IMG/VR virus record: IMGVR_UViG_3300043427_002533
Span: 1 to 22,776 of that record
Strand: one strand, 5' to 3'
Origin: a virus
Length of the DNA stretch: 22,776 nt
Shown: piece by piece, positions 1-7,171 of the stretch
Numbering within the stretch: position 1 is the stretch's first letter
Layout of the letters: each line of letters begins with the position of its first letter
The notes under the pieces: model-generated
Databases searched by the model: none
The model's input: the letters and a program-made list of their open reading frames with translations, nothing else
What the model was told of the DNA's origin: nothing
Position numbers and translations under genes: made by a program

Positions 1-631
1 GCTGCTGAGCACGCTTAGGTCCAACACCAGGCACACCAGGGACATTATCGCCACTATCGCCCATAAGACACTTAACAGAAATATATTGTTCTGGTTCAAA
101 TGCGTAGTGATCATTCCAGCTATCCCACGTAACTTCTTTTCTAGTAACATAACTAAATCTCCCTACACCAGGCTTAATTAATAAGTCCCAATCTTTATCG
201 CTGCTCATCAACCAAATCTCATCGACCCCCAGCTTACGTTTTTTGCCAACTATGTAGGCAGCAATATCATCTGCCTCAACGCCTTGAAATCGCAACACTG
301 GATAATGTTCACTAAGCAGTTCTAGTGTACTAGTAAAATCTTCAAAGAATAGTTCAAACTCAAGCTGCTCAGCTTCAGTTTGTTGTTCGTACTTATCTTT
401 ACGATTTTGTTTGTATAGTGGATAAATAGCTTTACGATAGCTGCTAGACCCTTGATCTGCTGCTATGATAACCCACTTGGCTTTATAACTCTTTTTTAGG
501 CTTTCAACAGTGCGTAAGTAGTCCTCTGCAAAATCTCTAGCTCCGCTATGTTTATAGCGAAAAGCAAGATTAAGTGCATCGACTACCATCAGTGTCTTTT
601 CGGTTGTTTCAAATTCTGTAAAAGGTTTCAT
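1..631 (-). CDS. 5'-3' exonuclease / flap endonuclease (T5 D15-like), 3' end cut by window edge
   Basis: Structure-specific 5' nuclease that removes RNA primers and 5' flaps during replication; it supplies the activity missing from the phage polymerase at 7104-9383. The 210 visible residues show the family metal-binding motifs: VVDALN around D18, the R66-K67 / K74 / R77-K78 basic helical arch, VEADD at 118-122, SSDKDWD at 143-149 (D145, D147), and the helix-hairpin-helix segment GDSGDNVPGVPGVGPKRA at 191-208. T5 D15 is about 290 residues, so roughly the last 80 are outside the window. The ATG at 631 has no Shine-Dalgarno sequence. A two-codon ORF (ATG ATA TGA) begins 5 bases upstream and its stop overlaps this ATG. 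A perfect promoter lies about 20 bp upstream, so this gene can be transcribed independently of the recombination genes before it. Family assignment is secure. Confidence 0.95.
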   Translation of the reverse strand, partial: MKPFTEFETTEKTLMVVDALNLAFRYKHSGARDFAEDYLRTVESLKKSYKAKWVIIAADQGSSSYRKAIYPLYKQNRKDKYEQQTEAEQLEFELFFEDFTSTLELLSEHYPVLRFQGVEADDIAAYIVGKKRKLGVDEIWLMSSDKDWDLLIKPGVGRFSYVTRKEVTWDSWNDHYAFEPEQYISVKCLMGDSGDNVPGVPGVGPKRAQQ

Positions 632-656
632 ATCATTTTTTAGAGTGTAATCTATT

Positions 657-685
657 ATTATATCACTGTTGATAAGCCGTGTCAA
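657..685 (-). promoter_or_regulatory. Perfect sigma-70 consensus promoter for the flap endonuclease
   Basis: On the minus strand the sequence reads TTGACA (685-680), a 17-bp spacer, and TATAAT (662-657): 12 of 12 consensus bases at ideal spacing. Predicted +1 is near 650, giving a leader of about 19 nt. The -35 box overlaps the stop codon of the Hjc-like nuclease (682-684). The upstream segment TTAAATTTG is AT-rich, like an UP element. Confidence 0.9.
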
Positions 686-1143
686 GATACAAATTTAAGT
701 GTGCTTATGTTAAGCCAATCTTCTAGGAGGAAAATATAAAACTCATAATCGTCGGCATTATACATTAGCCAGCGTTTTTCTAGTAATGCATCATCGTCAA
801 ATACCACAGTAGCCACAAATAATTTACTGCGATCATGCTTGAATATAAGTAGTGGTAATTTATCTACTTGTAGGGCTTGACGCTGAGTTTGTTTCCACCA
901 CTCGATCAGTTGTGGAGTTTTATGTGTTAATAATCCACTATTAATATGGTCATCTGCATAACCTTTTACTTCCACACAAAACCTGTTAGTTTGCCCAGGT
1001 ACGTATAGGTCGCCTTTAAGCTGATGTTTAGGGTCAAGAGCACCTGACCCAGGTACTCTTTCCCAATTTAAACCAGTGTGCTTACGCAACATGTCACGTG
1101 CGATAGTTTCTGTACGCGCACCTTTTTGACGACTATCTACCAC
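682..1143 (-). CDS. Hjc-like PD-(D/E)XK nuclease, putative Holliday-junction resolvase
   Basis: A 153-residue protein resembling archaeal-type Hjc resolvases and related PD-(D/E)XK nucleases. Near the N-terminus it has KGARTETIARDML (the E needed by the fold), then VPGSGALDPKHQLKGDL, whose D fits the catalytic Asp, and VEVKGY, which supplies the E-X-K pair. Such enzymes cleave branched DNA, fitting a job in resolving recombination-dependent replication intermediates next to SbcC/SbcD. I chose the GTG at 1143 because GAGG lies six bases upstream and the conserved fold starts immediately after. In-frame extensions to an ATG at 1161 or further to 1260 would overlap the preceding small gene more and have no good ribosome site. 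It overlaps that gene by 11 bases. Fold fairly sure, exact substrate inferred. Confidence 0.75.
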   Translation of the reverse strand: MVDSRQKGARTETIARDMLRKHTGLNWERVPGSGALDPKHQLKGDLYVPGQTNRFCVEVKGYADDHINSGLLTHKTPQLIEWWKQTQRQALQVDKLPLLIFKHDRSKLFVATVVFDDDALLEKRWLMYNADDYEFYIFLLEDWLNISTLKFVS

Positions 1144-1309
1144 TGGTAGCCTCACGCACATGTTTTGCCAGTCTGTTCCAATCAATACTACCGTCTGGGT
1201 TAGTATACAGTGTTTGACTAGCTTGATCTGCTTGTTCAATCTTTTGCTGCGCTTTGTCAACTTTTTTACGCTTACGCTCTAGCAATTTTTCAAATCTTTT
1301 AGCTCGCAT
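1133..1309 (-). CDS. Small basic coiled-coil-like protein of unknown function (58 aa)
   Basis: I do not recognise this protein. The first 27 residues are almost entirely charged (MRAKRFEKLLERKRKKVDKA onward) and look helical, probably a short coiled coil. The C-terminal half contains NPDGSIDWNRLAKHVREAT. The ATG at 1309 is preceded by GAAGGA with a 7-base spacing, and that ribosome site overlaps the stop of the SbcC-like gene at 1314-1316, so the two are probably translationally coupled. Its 3' end overlaps the start of the Hjc-like nuclease. Position between two recombination nucleases suggests an accessory factor, which is only inference. A longer reading from 1354 has no ribosome site and would lie inside sbcC. 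Confidence 0.65.
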   Translation of the reverse strand: MRAKRFEKLLERKRKKVDKAQQKIEQADQASQTLYTNPDGSIDWNRLAKHVREATSGR

Positions 1310-1313
1310 TATG

Positions 1314-3116
1314 CTATCCTTCAATACGAGATACGTTATTACGTTTGATAACATTTATTTTTTCCAGCAGGGGATGGCTAAAACCGTGGCTGACTAGGAA
1401 TGTGTTTAAATGTTCCTCGCCTAGTAACACTTCTACTAGCTTTTCTTTACCATCTACATCTAGTGCTTCTACAGTTTCATCTAAGATAAGTAGGTTAATT
1501 CGGCTGCTGCTTAGGGTTTGCATTAATTTTCTAATAGCAAGCAGTGTTGCTACATTTACCCTGGCTTTTTCACCACCACTAAGTGCATTAATGTCAATAT
1601 CACGACCGTTATCTGTAATGATAACATTAAGTTTATCACTACTGTTTACCTTAAAGCCAATCTGAAATCTACCATCACTTAAGTCCACAAGATACTTATT
1701 AGTAATATCTTCTAGATCTTTTACTAAACATTCTATTTTATAGGCTACTAGTCCAGTTGTTGAAAACGTTTTTGTAAGTACTTGCAGTATACTCATTCGC
1801 TCATTCATAAGATTAAGCTGAAAGCTATGCTCTTCTAGCTCTGCAGCCATCTCCTGCAACTGTTGTTTAATAGTTTCTACACGACTATTATGTTGCTGAA
1901 CTTTTAAGTTATTTTCTTCTGCTAATTTAATACGTTGCTGCGTTTCTTCCAAAGTTTTTGCTAGATGATTATATTTGCTTTGTAGCTCATCTTTTACTAG
2001 TGTTTTCTGTGGCAGTGAATTATCTATTAATATATGAAGCTTTTCCCACTCCATTTGCTGCTTAACATTTTGCTGATAAAGTTTATCTTGCTGTTCTAGC
2101 TCATTACTTGCAATTAGTGCCGTTGCAGCACTTGCTCTAGCTGATTCAACTTCCTCACTTTTATCACTGATCAATTCTGCTACTTTTACACTATCTATTT
2201 GACTAAAACAAGTAGGACATATGCCTTGTAAGCTGTTAAGTTTTTTAACAAATGCTTCGCCATCACGCACAGTTTTCATGTGCTCAGCTTGTTCTTGCTG
2301 CAGTCGTTTAATGTGCTGTTGATCTATTTTAGCTGGGCCTGGTATCTTTAGCTCTATGCTATTAAGTTGCTGCTTGTAAGTATTGTTTTGTATAATCTTA
2401 CGATTAGTCTTGTCTAGATTAGCAATCTCTAATTCTAGTTCGGCTACTTGTTTGGGCAGCTCGCTATCTAGGGTTTCTACTATGTGAAAGCTTTTTACGG
2501 TTAGATCAGTTCTTTCGTACTTGTCCAGCCAATTATTAATAGTAGTAATTTTAGCTTGACACTCGGCAATTTCTTTGCCAAGCCCTAAGGTAACTTCCTT
2601 AAAAACTTCACTTGCGCGAGTATACTTTGTTAAGTTTAAGATTTCTATAAGAAACTTTTTACGTGCTGTATCTGCACTAGTTAAAAACTCTAGACTACTA
2701 GCATTACTTTGGTAAACAATTTGTGCGAAACTTTTGTGATCTATACCTATAATATCTTCAATAATTTTATAGGTTTGTGTAGCTGTATGACCACTAATAT
2801 CATTGCCATTTTTTAATAACTTAACAGTTTGCTGTGTGCCACGATTGCAGCGTATAGTATACTCATTGCCATCACGTTCTAAGTCTAGTTCAATAGTATA
2901 GTTTTTATCTTTGATATATCTGTTTAATATATCTGATTTTTTAATACCTTTACTATTTTTATTAAATAATACTTCTTCTAGGATAAGTGCTATGCTACTT
3001 TTTCCGTGACCATTTTTACCAACTAGTTGTGTTAGTGGGGCTTTTACAAAGTTGATAACATTACCAGCCCCATAACTAAAACAATTACTCCAACGTAGTT
3101 CTTTGATTGTTATCAT
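1314..3116 (-). CDS. SbcC/Rad50-like recombination nuclease ATPase subunit (T4 gp46 / T5 D13-like)
   Basis: ATPase subunit of the Mre11-Rad50-type complex that processes DNA ends for recombination-dependent replication and host DNA breakdown. Its 600 residues contain every expected part: Walker A GKNGHGKSS at 33-41, two long coiled-coil arms (roughly 180-300 and 310-450), a zinc hook CPTC at 300-303 that dimerises the arms, the ABC signature LSGGEKAR at 512-519, Walker B LLILDE at 542-547, and an H-loop histidine in VSHGFSHP near 577. Length matches gp46-type phage proteins (about 560-600) rather than the roughly 1000-residue cellular SbcC. It starts at an ATG overlapped by the preceding 63-residue ORF, and its nuclease partner lies just upstream at 3269-4228. 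Confidence 0.95.
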   Translation of the reverse strand: MITIKELRWSNCFSYGAGNVINFVKAPLTQLVGKNGHGKSSIALILEEVLFNKNSKGIKKSDILNRYIKDKNYTIELDLERDGNEYTIRCNRGTQQTVKLLKNGNDISGHTATQTYKIIEDIIGIDHKSFAQIVYQSNASSLEFLTSADTARKKFLIEILNLTKYTRASEVFKEVTLGLGKEIAECQAKITTINNWLDKYERTDLTVKSFHIVETLDSELPKQVAELELEIANLDKTNRKIIQNNTYKQQLNSIELKIPGPAKIDQQHIKRLQQEQAEHMKTVRDGEAFVKKLNSLQGICPTCFSQIDSVKVAELISDKSEEVESARASAATALIASNELEQQDKLYQQNVKQQMEWEKLHILIDNSLPQKTLVKDELQSKYNHLAKTLEETQQRIKLAEENNLKVQQHNSRVETIKQQLQEMAAELEEHSFQLNLMNERMSILQVLTKTFSTTGLVAYKIECLVKDLEDITNKYLVDLSDGRFQIGFKVNSSDKLNVIITDNGRDIDINALSGGEKARVNVATLLAIRKLMQTLSSSRINLLILDETVEALDVDGKEKLVEVLLGEEHLNTFLVSHGFSHPLLEKINVIKRNNVSRIEG

Positions 3117-3276
3117 TTTTCCAAAACTTCTTTTTATTTAAAAAGCCCAATTGCTCTACTAACAAGATTGCGTTCTTGGCTTGTTCATAGTAGTCAAACC
3201 AACGTTCTTGATCACCACACTCGCGTTCAGCCATTATTCTAGCTACATAGATCATATTTGGGTGATACTCATTCAT
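3085..3276 (-). CDS. Small protein of unknown function between sbcD-like and sbcC-like genes (63 aa)
   Basis: Unrecognised 63-residue protein with a helical middle part (RWFDYYEQAKNAILLVEQLG) and a basic, polar tail. Its ATG (3276) overlaps the end of the SbcD-like gene by 8 bases, and its 3' end overlaps the start of the SbcC-like gene by 32 bases, so it is embedded in a translationally coupled trio. There is no clear Shine-Dalgarno sequence. The frame is open throughout and the composition looks protein-like, but support is mainly positional. Confidence 0.5.
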   Translation of the reverse strand: MNEYHPNMIYVARIMAERECGDQERWFDYYEQAKNAILLVEQLGFLNKKKFWKNDNNQRTTLE

Positions 3277-4228
3277 TTTCTATTTTATCCAGATGATTTT
3301 GCACCTCAACCGCAGCACGCTCTACAACCTCCTCAGGCAGGGCTAGTATATAACGTAAGTATTCGCGTACTTCTTCTAGGAGTGTCATCTCACTATCTAG
3401 CATAAGCTGTACATCGCTTGTGCGCTTGATTACCTTGCGGTCAATTAACTCACTGTCCTCCAACTCACCTAACTCTTGCAGGTCGCCCTCAACTTGATAA
3501 ATTGTGTGATGATAGTCGGTTGGCGGTTTAGGGTCACTAGCACCAACAGTTTTACGTATAAGTTGTGGTAATTCTAGCTTAATCCAACTATGTTTTAGTG
3601 TATCTGTATCTAGTAAGATTACACCTGTGTCAACAGGTTGACGATGAAAGCTAGTAGTAACAGGGCTGCCGGGATAGAGAATATTGAGCTGACAATTTTC
3701 ATAGCTATGTAGGTCTCCGGCTAAGACAACGTCCCAGCCACTAAAAATTTTTAAATCTACTTCAGGCGTTACATGTGGAGGTATTGCACCACGAACGTGT
3801 GTGCATAATATTTGACCACCTTCAGGCCAAGGATTGTTCTGTTCAAAGTCCTTGAGCTTGTTGTATGGAACAAACTCTATGCCATAGTCGCTATAGTAGT
3901 CATCTACTACTATAACTTTGCGATTCATTAAATTAGTAGCTCGTGCTAAATTTGTTAAAAACGTTGTGGACTTTTTAACAGCTTCATGATTACCGCTGTA
4001 TATGATTGTGTTAATATTACAGTGACTAATCATATCAAAGTAAATCTCTAACTCATCCATACTAGGTAATTTATCAAACACATCTCCGCCTATTACAAAT
4101 AAGTCAGCTTTAGTTTGTTGCTCAGCCAGTTGTTGCCACAACAATTTATATCTATTTCTAGCCCAATCTACAGGTACATTCTTTTGCCCTAATTTTATAT
4201 GAATATCGGCTGTAAATAATACTTGCAT
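3269..4228 (-). CDS. SbcD/Mre11-like recombination nuclease subunit (T4 gp47 / T5 D12-like)
   Basis: Manganese-dependent nuclease subunit that partners the SbcC-like ATPase. The calcineurin-like phosphoesterase motifs are in order in the 319-residue product: motif I D8-I-H10 (FTADIH), motif II GGD at 47-49 (IGGDVFD), motif III GNHE at 79-82, a histidine in CTHV near 142-145, and GDLHS at 171-175. The C-terminal third (about 230-319) is acidic and helical and probably forms the capping or ATPase-binding region. The ATG at 4228 follows a weak GGA element and sits 18 bp after a terminator-like hairpin, so expression probably depends on read-through from the SSB gene. The order nuclease subunit then ATPase subunit matches T5 and T4. 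Confidence 0.93.
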   Translation of the reverse strand: MQVLFTADIHIKLGQKNVPVDWARNRYKLLWQQLAEQQTKADLFVIGGDVFDKLPSMDELEIYFDMISHCNINTIIYSGNHEAVKKSTTFLTNLARATNLMNRKVIVVDDYYSDYGIEFVPYNKLKDFEQNNPWPEGGQILCTHVRGAIPPHVTPEVDLKIFSGWDVVLAGDLHSYENCQLNILYPGSPVTTSFHRQPVDTGVILLDTDTLKHSWIKLELPQLIRKTVGASDPKPPTDYHHTIYQVEGDLQELGELEDSELIDRKVIKRTSDVQLMLDSEMTLLEEVREYLRYILALPEEVVERAAVEVQNHLDKIENE

Positions 4229-4246
4229 TGTTTTTCCAAATAGAAT

Positions 4247-4272
4247 GGCCCAGTAACCGAAATTACTGGGCC
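4247..4272 (-). terminator. Strong hairpin after the SSB gene, probable terminator or attenuator
   Basis: Perfect 10-bp inverted repeat (GGCCCAGTAA / TTACTGGGCC) with a 6-base loop containing TTCG, starting 6 bases past the SSB stop codon. On the minus strand it is followed by ATTCTATTT, a mediocre U-tract, so termination may be partial. No promoter is visible between it and the SbcD-like gene. An mRNA 3'-end stabiliser is an alternative role. Confidence 0.65.
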
Positions 4273-4278
4273 CTGTTA

Positions 4279-4920
4279 TTAACCTAACTCTTTGATGGCT
4301 TCAGCTTGACTTTCGTCTAAATCATCTTCTTCAGCACTAGCTGTGGTGATTTTTTCTAAGAGAGCTTTAACTTCATCTGCTGTAGGTCTTGGAAACTTGT
4401 CGTCAATGTTTTGTGCACTATCCGCAGCTGCTCGTTCTGCCTCTGTAAGGGCACGAGGCTTGCAACGTAATACTTGTAGTGTGTATTCGACATTAAATGC
4501 AAGTGGGCCAGTTTTTTGACGCTTAAATACTACATCCCAGCCTGTATCATAGTCGGTAGGATCACCTAAATCTTCTGCTGCTGTAAGAATTTGTTCAAAC
4601 AATTTCTTCTTTAGATTAAGTGCTTTGACCTTACCATCCTTAGGGTCGATACAGTTAATAGAGTAGCTCCAGCTGCATTTTAGATCAGGATAGTAATCAG
4701 GTACATGATCCTTTTCTAGATTGTCGAACTTTTCTTTTTCACGGCTAAAGGCCAAGCACTCAATAGGAATGTCTTTATTGTTAGTGCCTTTAGTCCAGTA
4801 AATATAACGTGGCAAAACTCCGCCAACTAATCTAACAGTGTTTTCACCGTCTTTGTATTCGTAAGTTTCTACTTTATTTGTAGCTGCTTTACCTTTAGTT
4901 TGTTTAAAGCTAAGTGCCAT
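4279..4920 (-). CDS. Single-stranded DNA-binding protein (gp32/D11-like)
   Basis: Probable replication SSB that coats single strands and organises the phage replisome. The 213-residue product has a basic N-terminus (MALSFKQTKGKAATNK), a central core with GENTVRLVGGVLPRYIYW at 25-42 and GWDVVFKRQKTGP at 127-139 consistent with an OB-fold, and a very acidic C-terminal tail (AEEDDLDES) of the kind used by SSBs to recruit partners. Overall layout and position between the D10-like helicase and the SbcCD-like genes match gp32-type phage SSBs; sequence motifs alone are weaker than for the enzymes nearby. It starts immediately after the preceding stop (TAA then ATG) with GAGG upstream, and a hairpin terminator follows, as expected for a highly expressed gene. 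Confidence 0.72.
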   Translation of the reverse strand: MALSFKQTKGKAATNKVETYEYKDGENTVRLVGGVLPRYIYWTKGTNNKDIPIECLAFSREKEKFDNLEKDHVPDYYPDLKCSWSYSINCIDPKDGKVKALNLKKKLFEQILTAAEDLGDPTDYDTGWDVVFKRQKTGPLAFNVEYTLQVLRCKPRALTEAERAAADSAQNIDDKFPRPTADEVKALLEKITTASAEEDDLDESQAEAIKELG

Positions 4921-5283
4921 TTATTCCTCGTATTTGAAATATAATTTGTTGTTTGTAATTGTTAATAGCGGATTGTATTTTATTGCGTCGATTTTTAGGT
5001 CTGGATAGTAAGTTAAGTCTAAATAGGTGTAACCTAAATCTCTGTACTGCTGATAGCTTCTACGTGCCGCTAGCTGTATATACTGTGATTTAAATAGTAT
5101 ATCTGTGTTACGATCAAAGAAAAGTTGGCCAGGACTAGTTAGAAAACTACTTCCGCCGCCAAATCCAAGTTTAAACCCTTTGTAGTAATCTTCTAGTAAT
5201 TCAACTAATTTTATTGCGTCGCCTTTAGCGGCATGCTCTAATTTACTAAGGTTGAAGCGGAAACTTTTTCTTTGATTGATCAT
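4921..5283 (-). CDS. Hypothetical protein upstream of the SSB gene (120 aa)
   Basis: I do not recognise this protein. It is rich in aromatic residues, with a tyrosine-rich C-terminal half (YQQYRDLGYTYLDLTYYPDL), a glycine patch GFGGGSS around 40-46, and a mixed helical N-terminus; it looks like a small folded soluble protein. Its stop abuts the SSB start, and the SSB ribosome site lies in its last codons, so the two are coupled. The ATG at 5283 is odd: there is no ribosome site, and a TATAAT box ends only 2 bp upstream, so a transcript from that promoter would begin inside or after this ATG. It is then translated either from read-through RNA or not at all from its own promoter. Confidence 0.65.
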   Translation of the reverse strand: MINQRKSFRFNLSKLEHAAKGDAIKLVELLEDYYKGFKLGFGGGSSFLTSPGQLFFDRNTDILFKSQYIQLAARRSYQQYRDLGYTYLDLTYYPDLKIDAIKYNPLLTITNNKLYFKYEE

Positions 5284-5285
5284 AT

Positions 5286-5314
5286 ATTATAACACAATGT
5301 GGTTGGCCAGGCAA
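5286..5314 (-). promoter_or_regulatory. Sigma-70 promoter upstream of the unknown-protein/SSB pair
   Basis: Minus strand: TTGCCT (5314-5309), 17-bp spacer, TATAAT (5291-5286), with AAATTTT three bases upstream of the -35. The -10 is perfect and the -35 matches 4 of 6. Predicted +1 near 5279 falls just past the ATG of the 120-residue ORF, so its main product may be SSB mRNA. Confidence 0.7.
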
Positions 5315-5324
5315 GTTAAAATTT

Positions 5325-6617
5325 CTATACCGATACTATTTCCCAGCCCTTCTTCATGTATAGTCCTAGCCTATCATTATTTTGCTTTTTATCAGCCCAA
5401 CCACTAAACTGAATATCTACTACAATAGGATCTAGTTTGCCTGGATGTGGTCGCATTATTCTACCTACAATTTGTTCTAGTAAGCTATCATTACTCATTG
5501 GTACTGCTAGGATAACACAGCTAAGGATGTTGATTGAGATTCCTTCACTGAAGATTTGGCGGCTACCAGCAATGCACATTTTTTGCTTGGTGAGGATTTG
5601 GTCTTTTGCATATTGCCGTTCCTCAAAGCTGGTGTCGCCAGTAACCAACAAACACGTTTCTCCAACATACTCTTTTACCTTTTCTAAGAATTCTACACGA
5701 TCGGCTACTACTAGTACACTATGTCCGCGTTCAATATGATAACTGGCTAGTGCACTAATATATTTTCTGTAATATTCACTTTGGGTTAGTTCATTGATTT
5801 TTTCTACCCAAGGCACATTGTGTTTTAGTGTAATATTACTTTTTACTAAGTGTACTACTGGATTTATAGTATTAGCTTGTTCTGGTTTAAATACTGTTGT
5901 ACCAAAATAATCCTGAAAAATTACATGTTTACCATCTTTACGCTGCATAGTACCACTTAGTGCTAATCTATATCTAGCGTGAAAAGTATCTATAGTTTGA
6001 CTAAATGTTGTGGCAGGACAGTGATGTGCTTCATCTAAGATGATAGTACCAAACTCTTTATTTATTTTATCTAAGTTTTTTACTATACTTTGTACATTGC
6101 CAACTACAATAAAATGGTCTTCTATGTCAAATGTTCCGCTGCCTATTAAACCTGGTGTTAAGCCAAACAGTGCCTCAATTTCTTCACGCCATTGATCACG
6201 TAGTGCTGTAGTATGGGTTACTACAAGTGTTTTTTGTCCCCACTTGCGAGCAATATGTAGAGCAGTGAATGTTTTACCCCAGCCTACTAGTGCGTTAATA
6301 AAGCAAGTATCTGTAACTTGATCGTATATCTCTAACTGATCCGGTCTAAGATTATATTTTGCTGTAGGAAATGGTACAGGATTGGTTACTCGTTTATCTA
6401 CTATAGTATAACCTTCAGGTATTAGATCTGTGCGACCTTGTGGCACACTAAGTATACCACCAGTAAAACTTTTATAGTTTTTAATAGTTTCTACACTAAT
6501 AAATTTCTTTGATCCAGTATTCTTTTGAATCTTATAAGTTAGTGAATTCATTATAAACTTACTAGCAGCGCTACCTGGATTATCCATGTAGATTCTATTA
6601 CTAATAATAGCTTTCAC
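5325..6617 (-). CDS. Superfamily 2 DNA helicase (T5 D10 / UvsW-like)
   Basis: ATP-dependent DNA helicase or branch-migration enzyme of the type that remodels recombination and replication-fork intermediates. In 430 residues the motifs are: a Q-motif-like region LRPDQLEIYDQV at 90-101, Walker A GWGKTFTA at 112-119, motif Ia VVTHTTALRDQW around 132-143, DEAHH at 195-199 (Walker B), SGT at 221-223 (motif III), GDTS near 327, and motif VI QIVGRIMRP at 382-390 with the arginine fingers. The start is a GTG at 6617 that overlaps the preceding stop as GTGA, with GGAG six bases upstream inside the previous gene. T5 D10 is of similar size and lies at the same place relative to the polymerase. Confident as a helicase; precise substrate is inferred. 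Confidence 0.9.
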   Translation of the reverse strand: MKAIISNRIYMDNPGSAASKFIMNSLTYKIQKNTGSKKFISVETIKNYKSFTGGILSVPQGRTDLIPEGYTIVDKRVTNPVPFPTAKYNLRPDQLEIYDQVTDTCFINALVGWGKTFTALHIARKWGQKTLVVTHTTALRDQWREEIEALFGLTPGLIGSGTFDIEDHFIVVGNVQSIVKNLDKINKEFGTIILDEAHHCPATTFSQTIDTFHARYRLALSGTMQRKDGKHVIFQDYFGTTVFKPEQANTINPVVHLVKSNITLKHNVPWVEKINELTQSEYYRKYISALASYHIERGHSVLVVADRVEFLEKVKEYVGETCLLVTGDTSFEERQYAKDQILTKQKMCIAGSRQIFSEGISINILSCVILAVPMSNDSLLEQIVGRIMRPHPGKLDPIVVDIQFSGWADKKQNNDRLGLYMKKGWEIVSV

Positions 6618-7171
6618 ACTAGTCTCCAGGTTGGTTTAATTGGTTCACTATAATATCCATACAATAAATTGCTGCCACTATAAGTTAGTATACCGGCATA
6701 AGGTTCAGTTTCTTTTGGTACTTGTAGACTTTTAAAGCGTTCAGCTAGACCTGTAATTTCTAACACACACCCTATACCCTGCGCAGGTAAAACTTGTTTA
6801 ATCCTATATGTAGCCAGCTTGGCGCGCGTAGATTTTTTGTGCTGAAATAGCTGTCCACTGCTGTCAATAAACCAAGTAGTAGACTTGGCTAATTTTATAA
6901 CATCTTGTAAAAAGTATATTGCTGTACCAATAGGAAATAATTCCTTGCCTATTTGTAATCTACGCAATCCAAGTGTAGGCTTATCAATATTTTTATCATC
7001 TACTACGCGATACCTATGTGTAAAGGTTACTGTATCAGCATCTATATATTGTTTACTATAAAACGTCAAGCCGCCTAGCTGCTGCGGCTCACGTTCGCCT
7101 AGTCTAAATACGGGCCAGACTATCTCCGTCAGCTTTATAGGTTTCCTCAAAGTGTCCAAAGCTATAATCAT
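6614..7171 (-). CDS. Hypothetical beta-rich protein overlapping the polymerase gene (about 185 aa)
   Basis: No family recognised. The product appears rich in beta strands (for example LGGLTFYSKQYIDADTVTF and GCVLEITGLAERF) with a positively charged middle. The reading frame runs back 68 bases into the 3' end of the polymerase gene. The start is unresolved: the ATG at 7171 has GGAG directly adjacent with no spacing, TTG codons occur at 7177, 7159 and 7150, and no start with good spacing exists closer to the polymerase stop at 7104. The 3' end overlaps the D10-like helicase start as GTGA and carries that gene's ribosome site. Location inside the replication cluster suggests a replication accessory role, by inference only. 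Confidence 0.65.
   Translation of the reverse strand: MIIALDTLRKPIKLTEIVWPVFRLGEREPQQLGGLTFYSKQYIDADTVTFTHRYRVVDDKNIDKPTLGLRRLQIGKELFPIGTAIYFLQDVIKLAKSTTWFIDSSGQLFQHKKSTRAKLATYRIKQVLPAQGIGCVLEITGLAERFKSLQVPKETEPYAGILTYSGSNLLYGYYSEPIKPTWRLV

Noticed and set aside
682-1260. 192-residue version of the Hjc-like nuclease
   Set aside because: The extra N-terminal part overlaps a better-supported small gene and lacks a ribosome site; GTG at 1143 with GAGG fits the family N-terminus.
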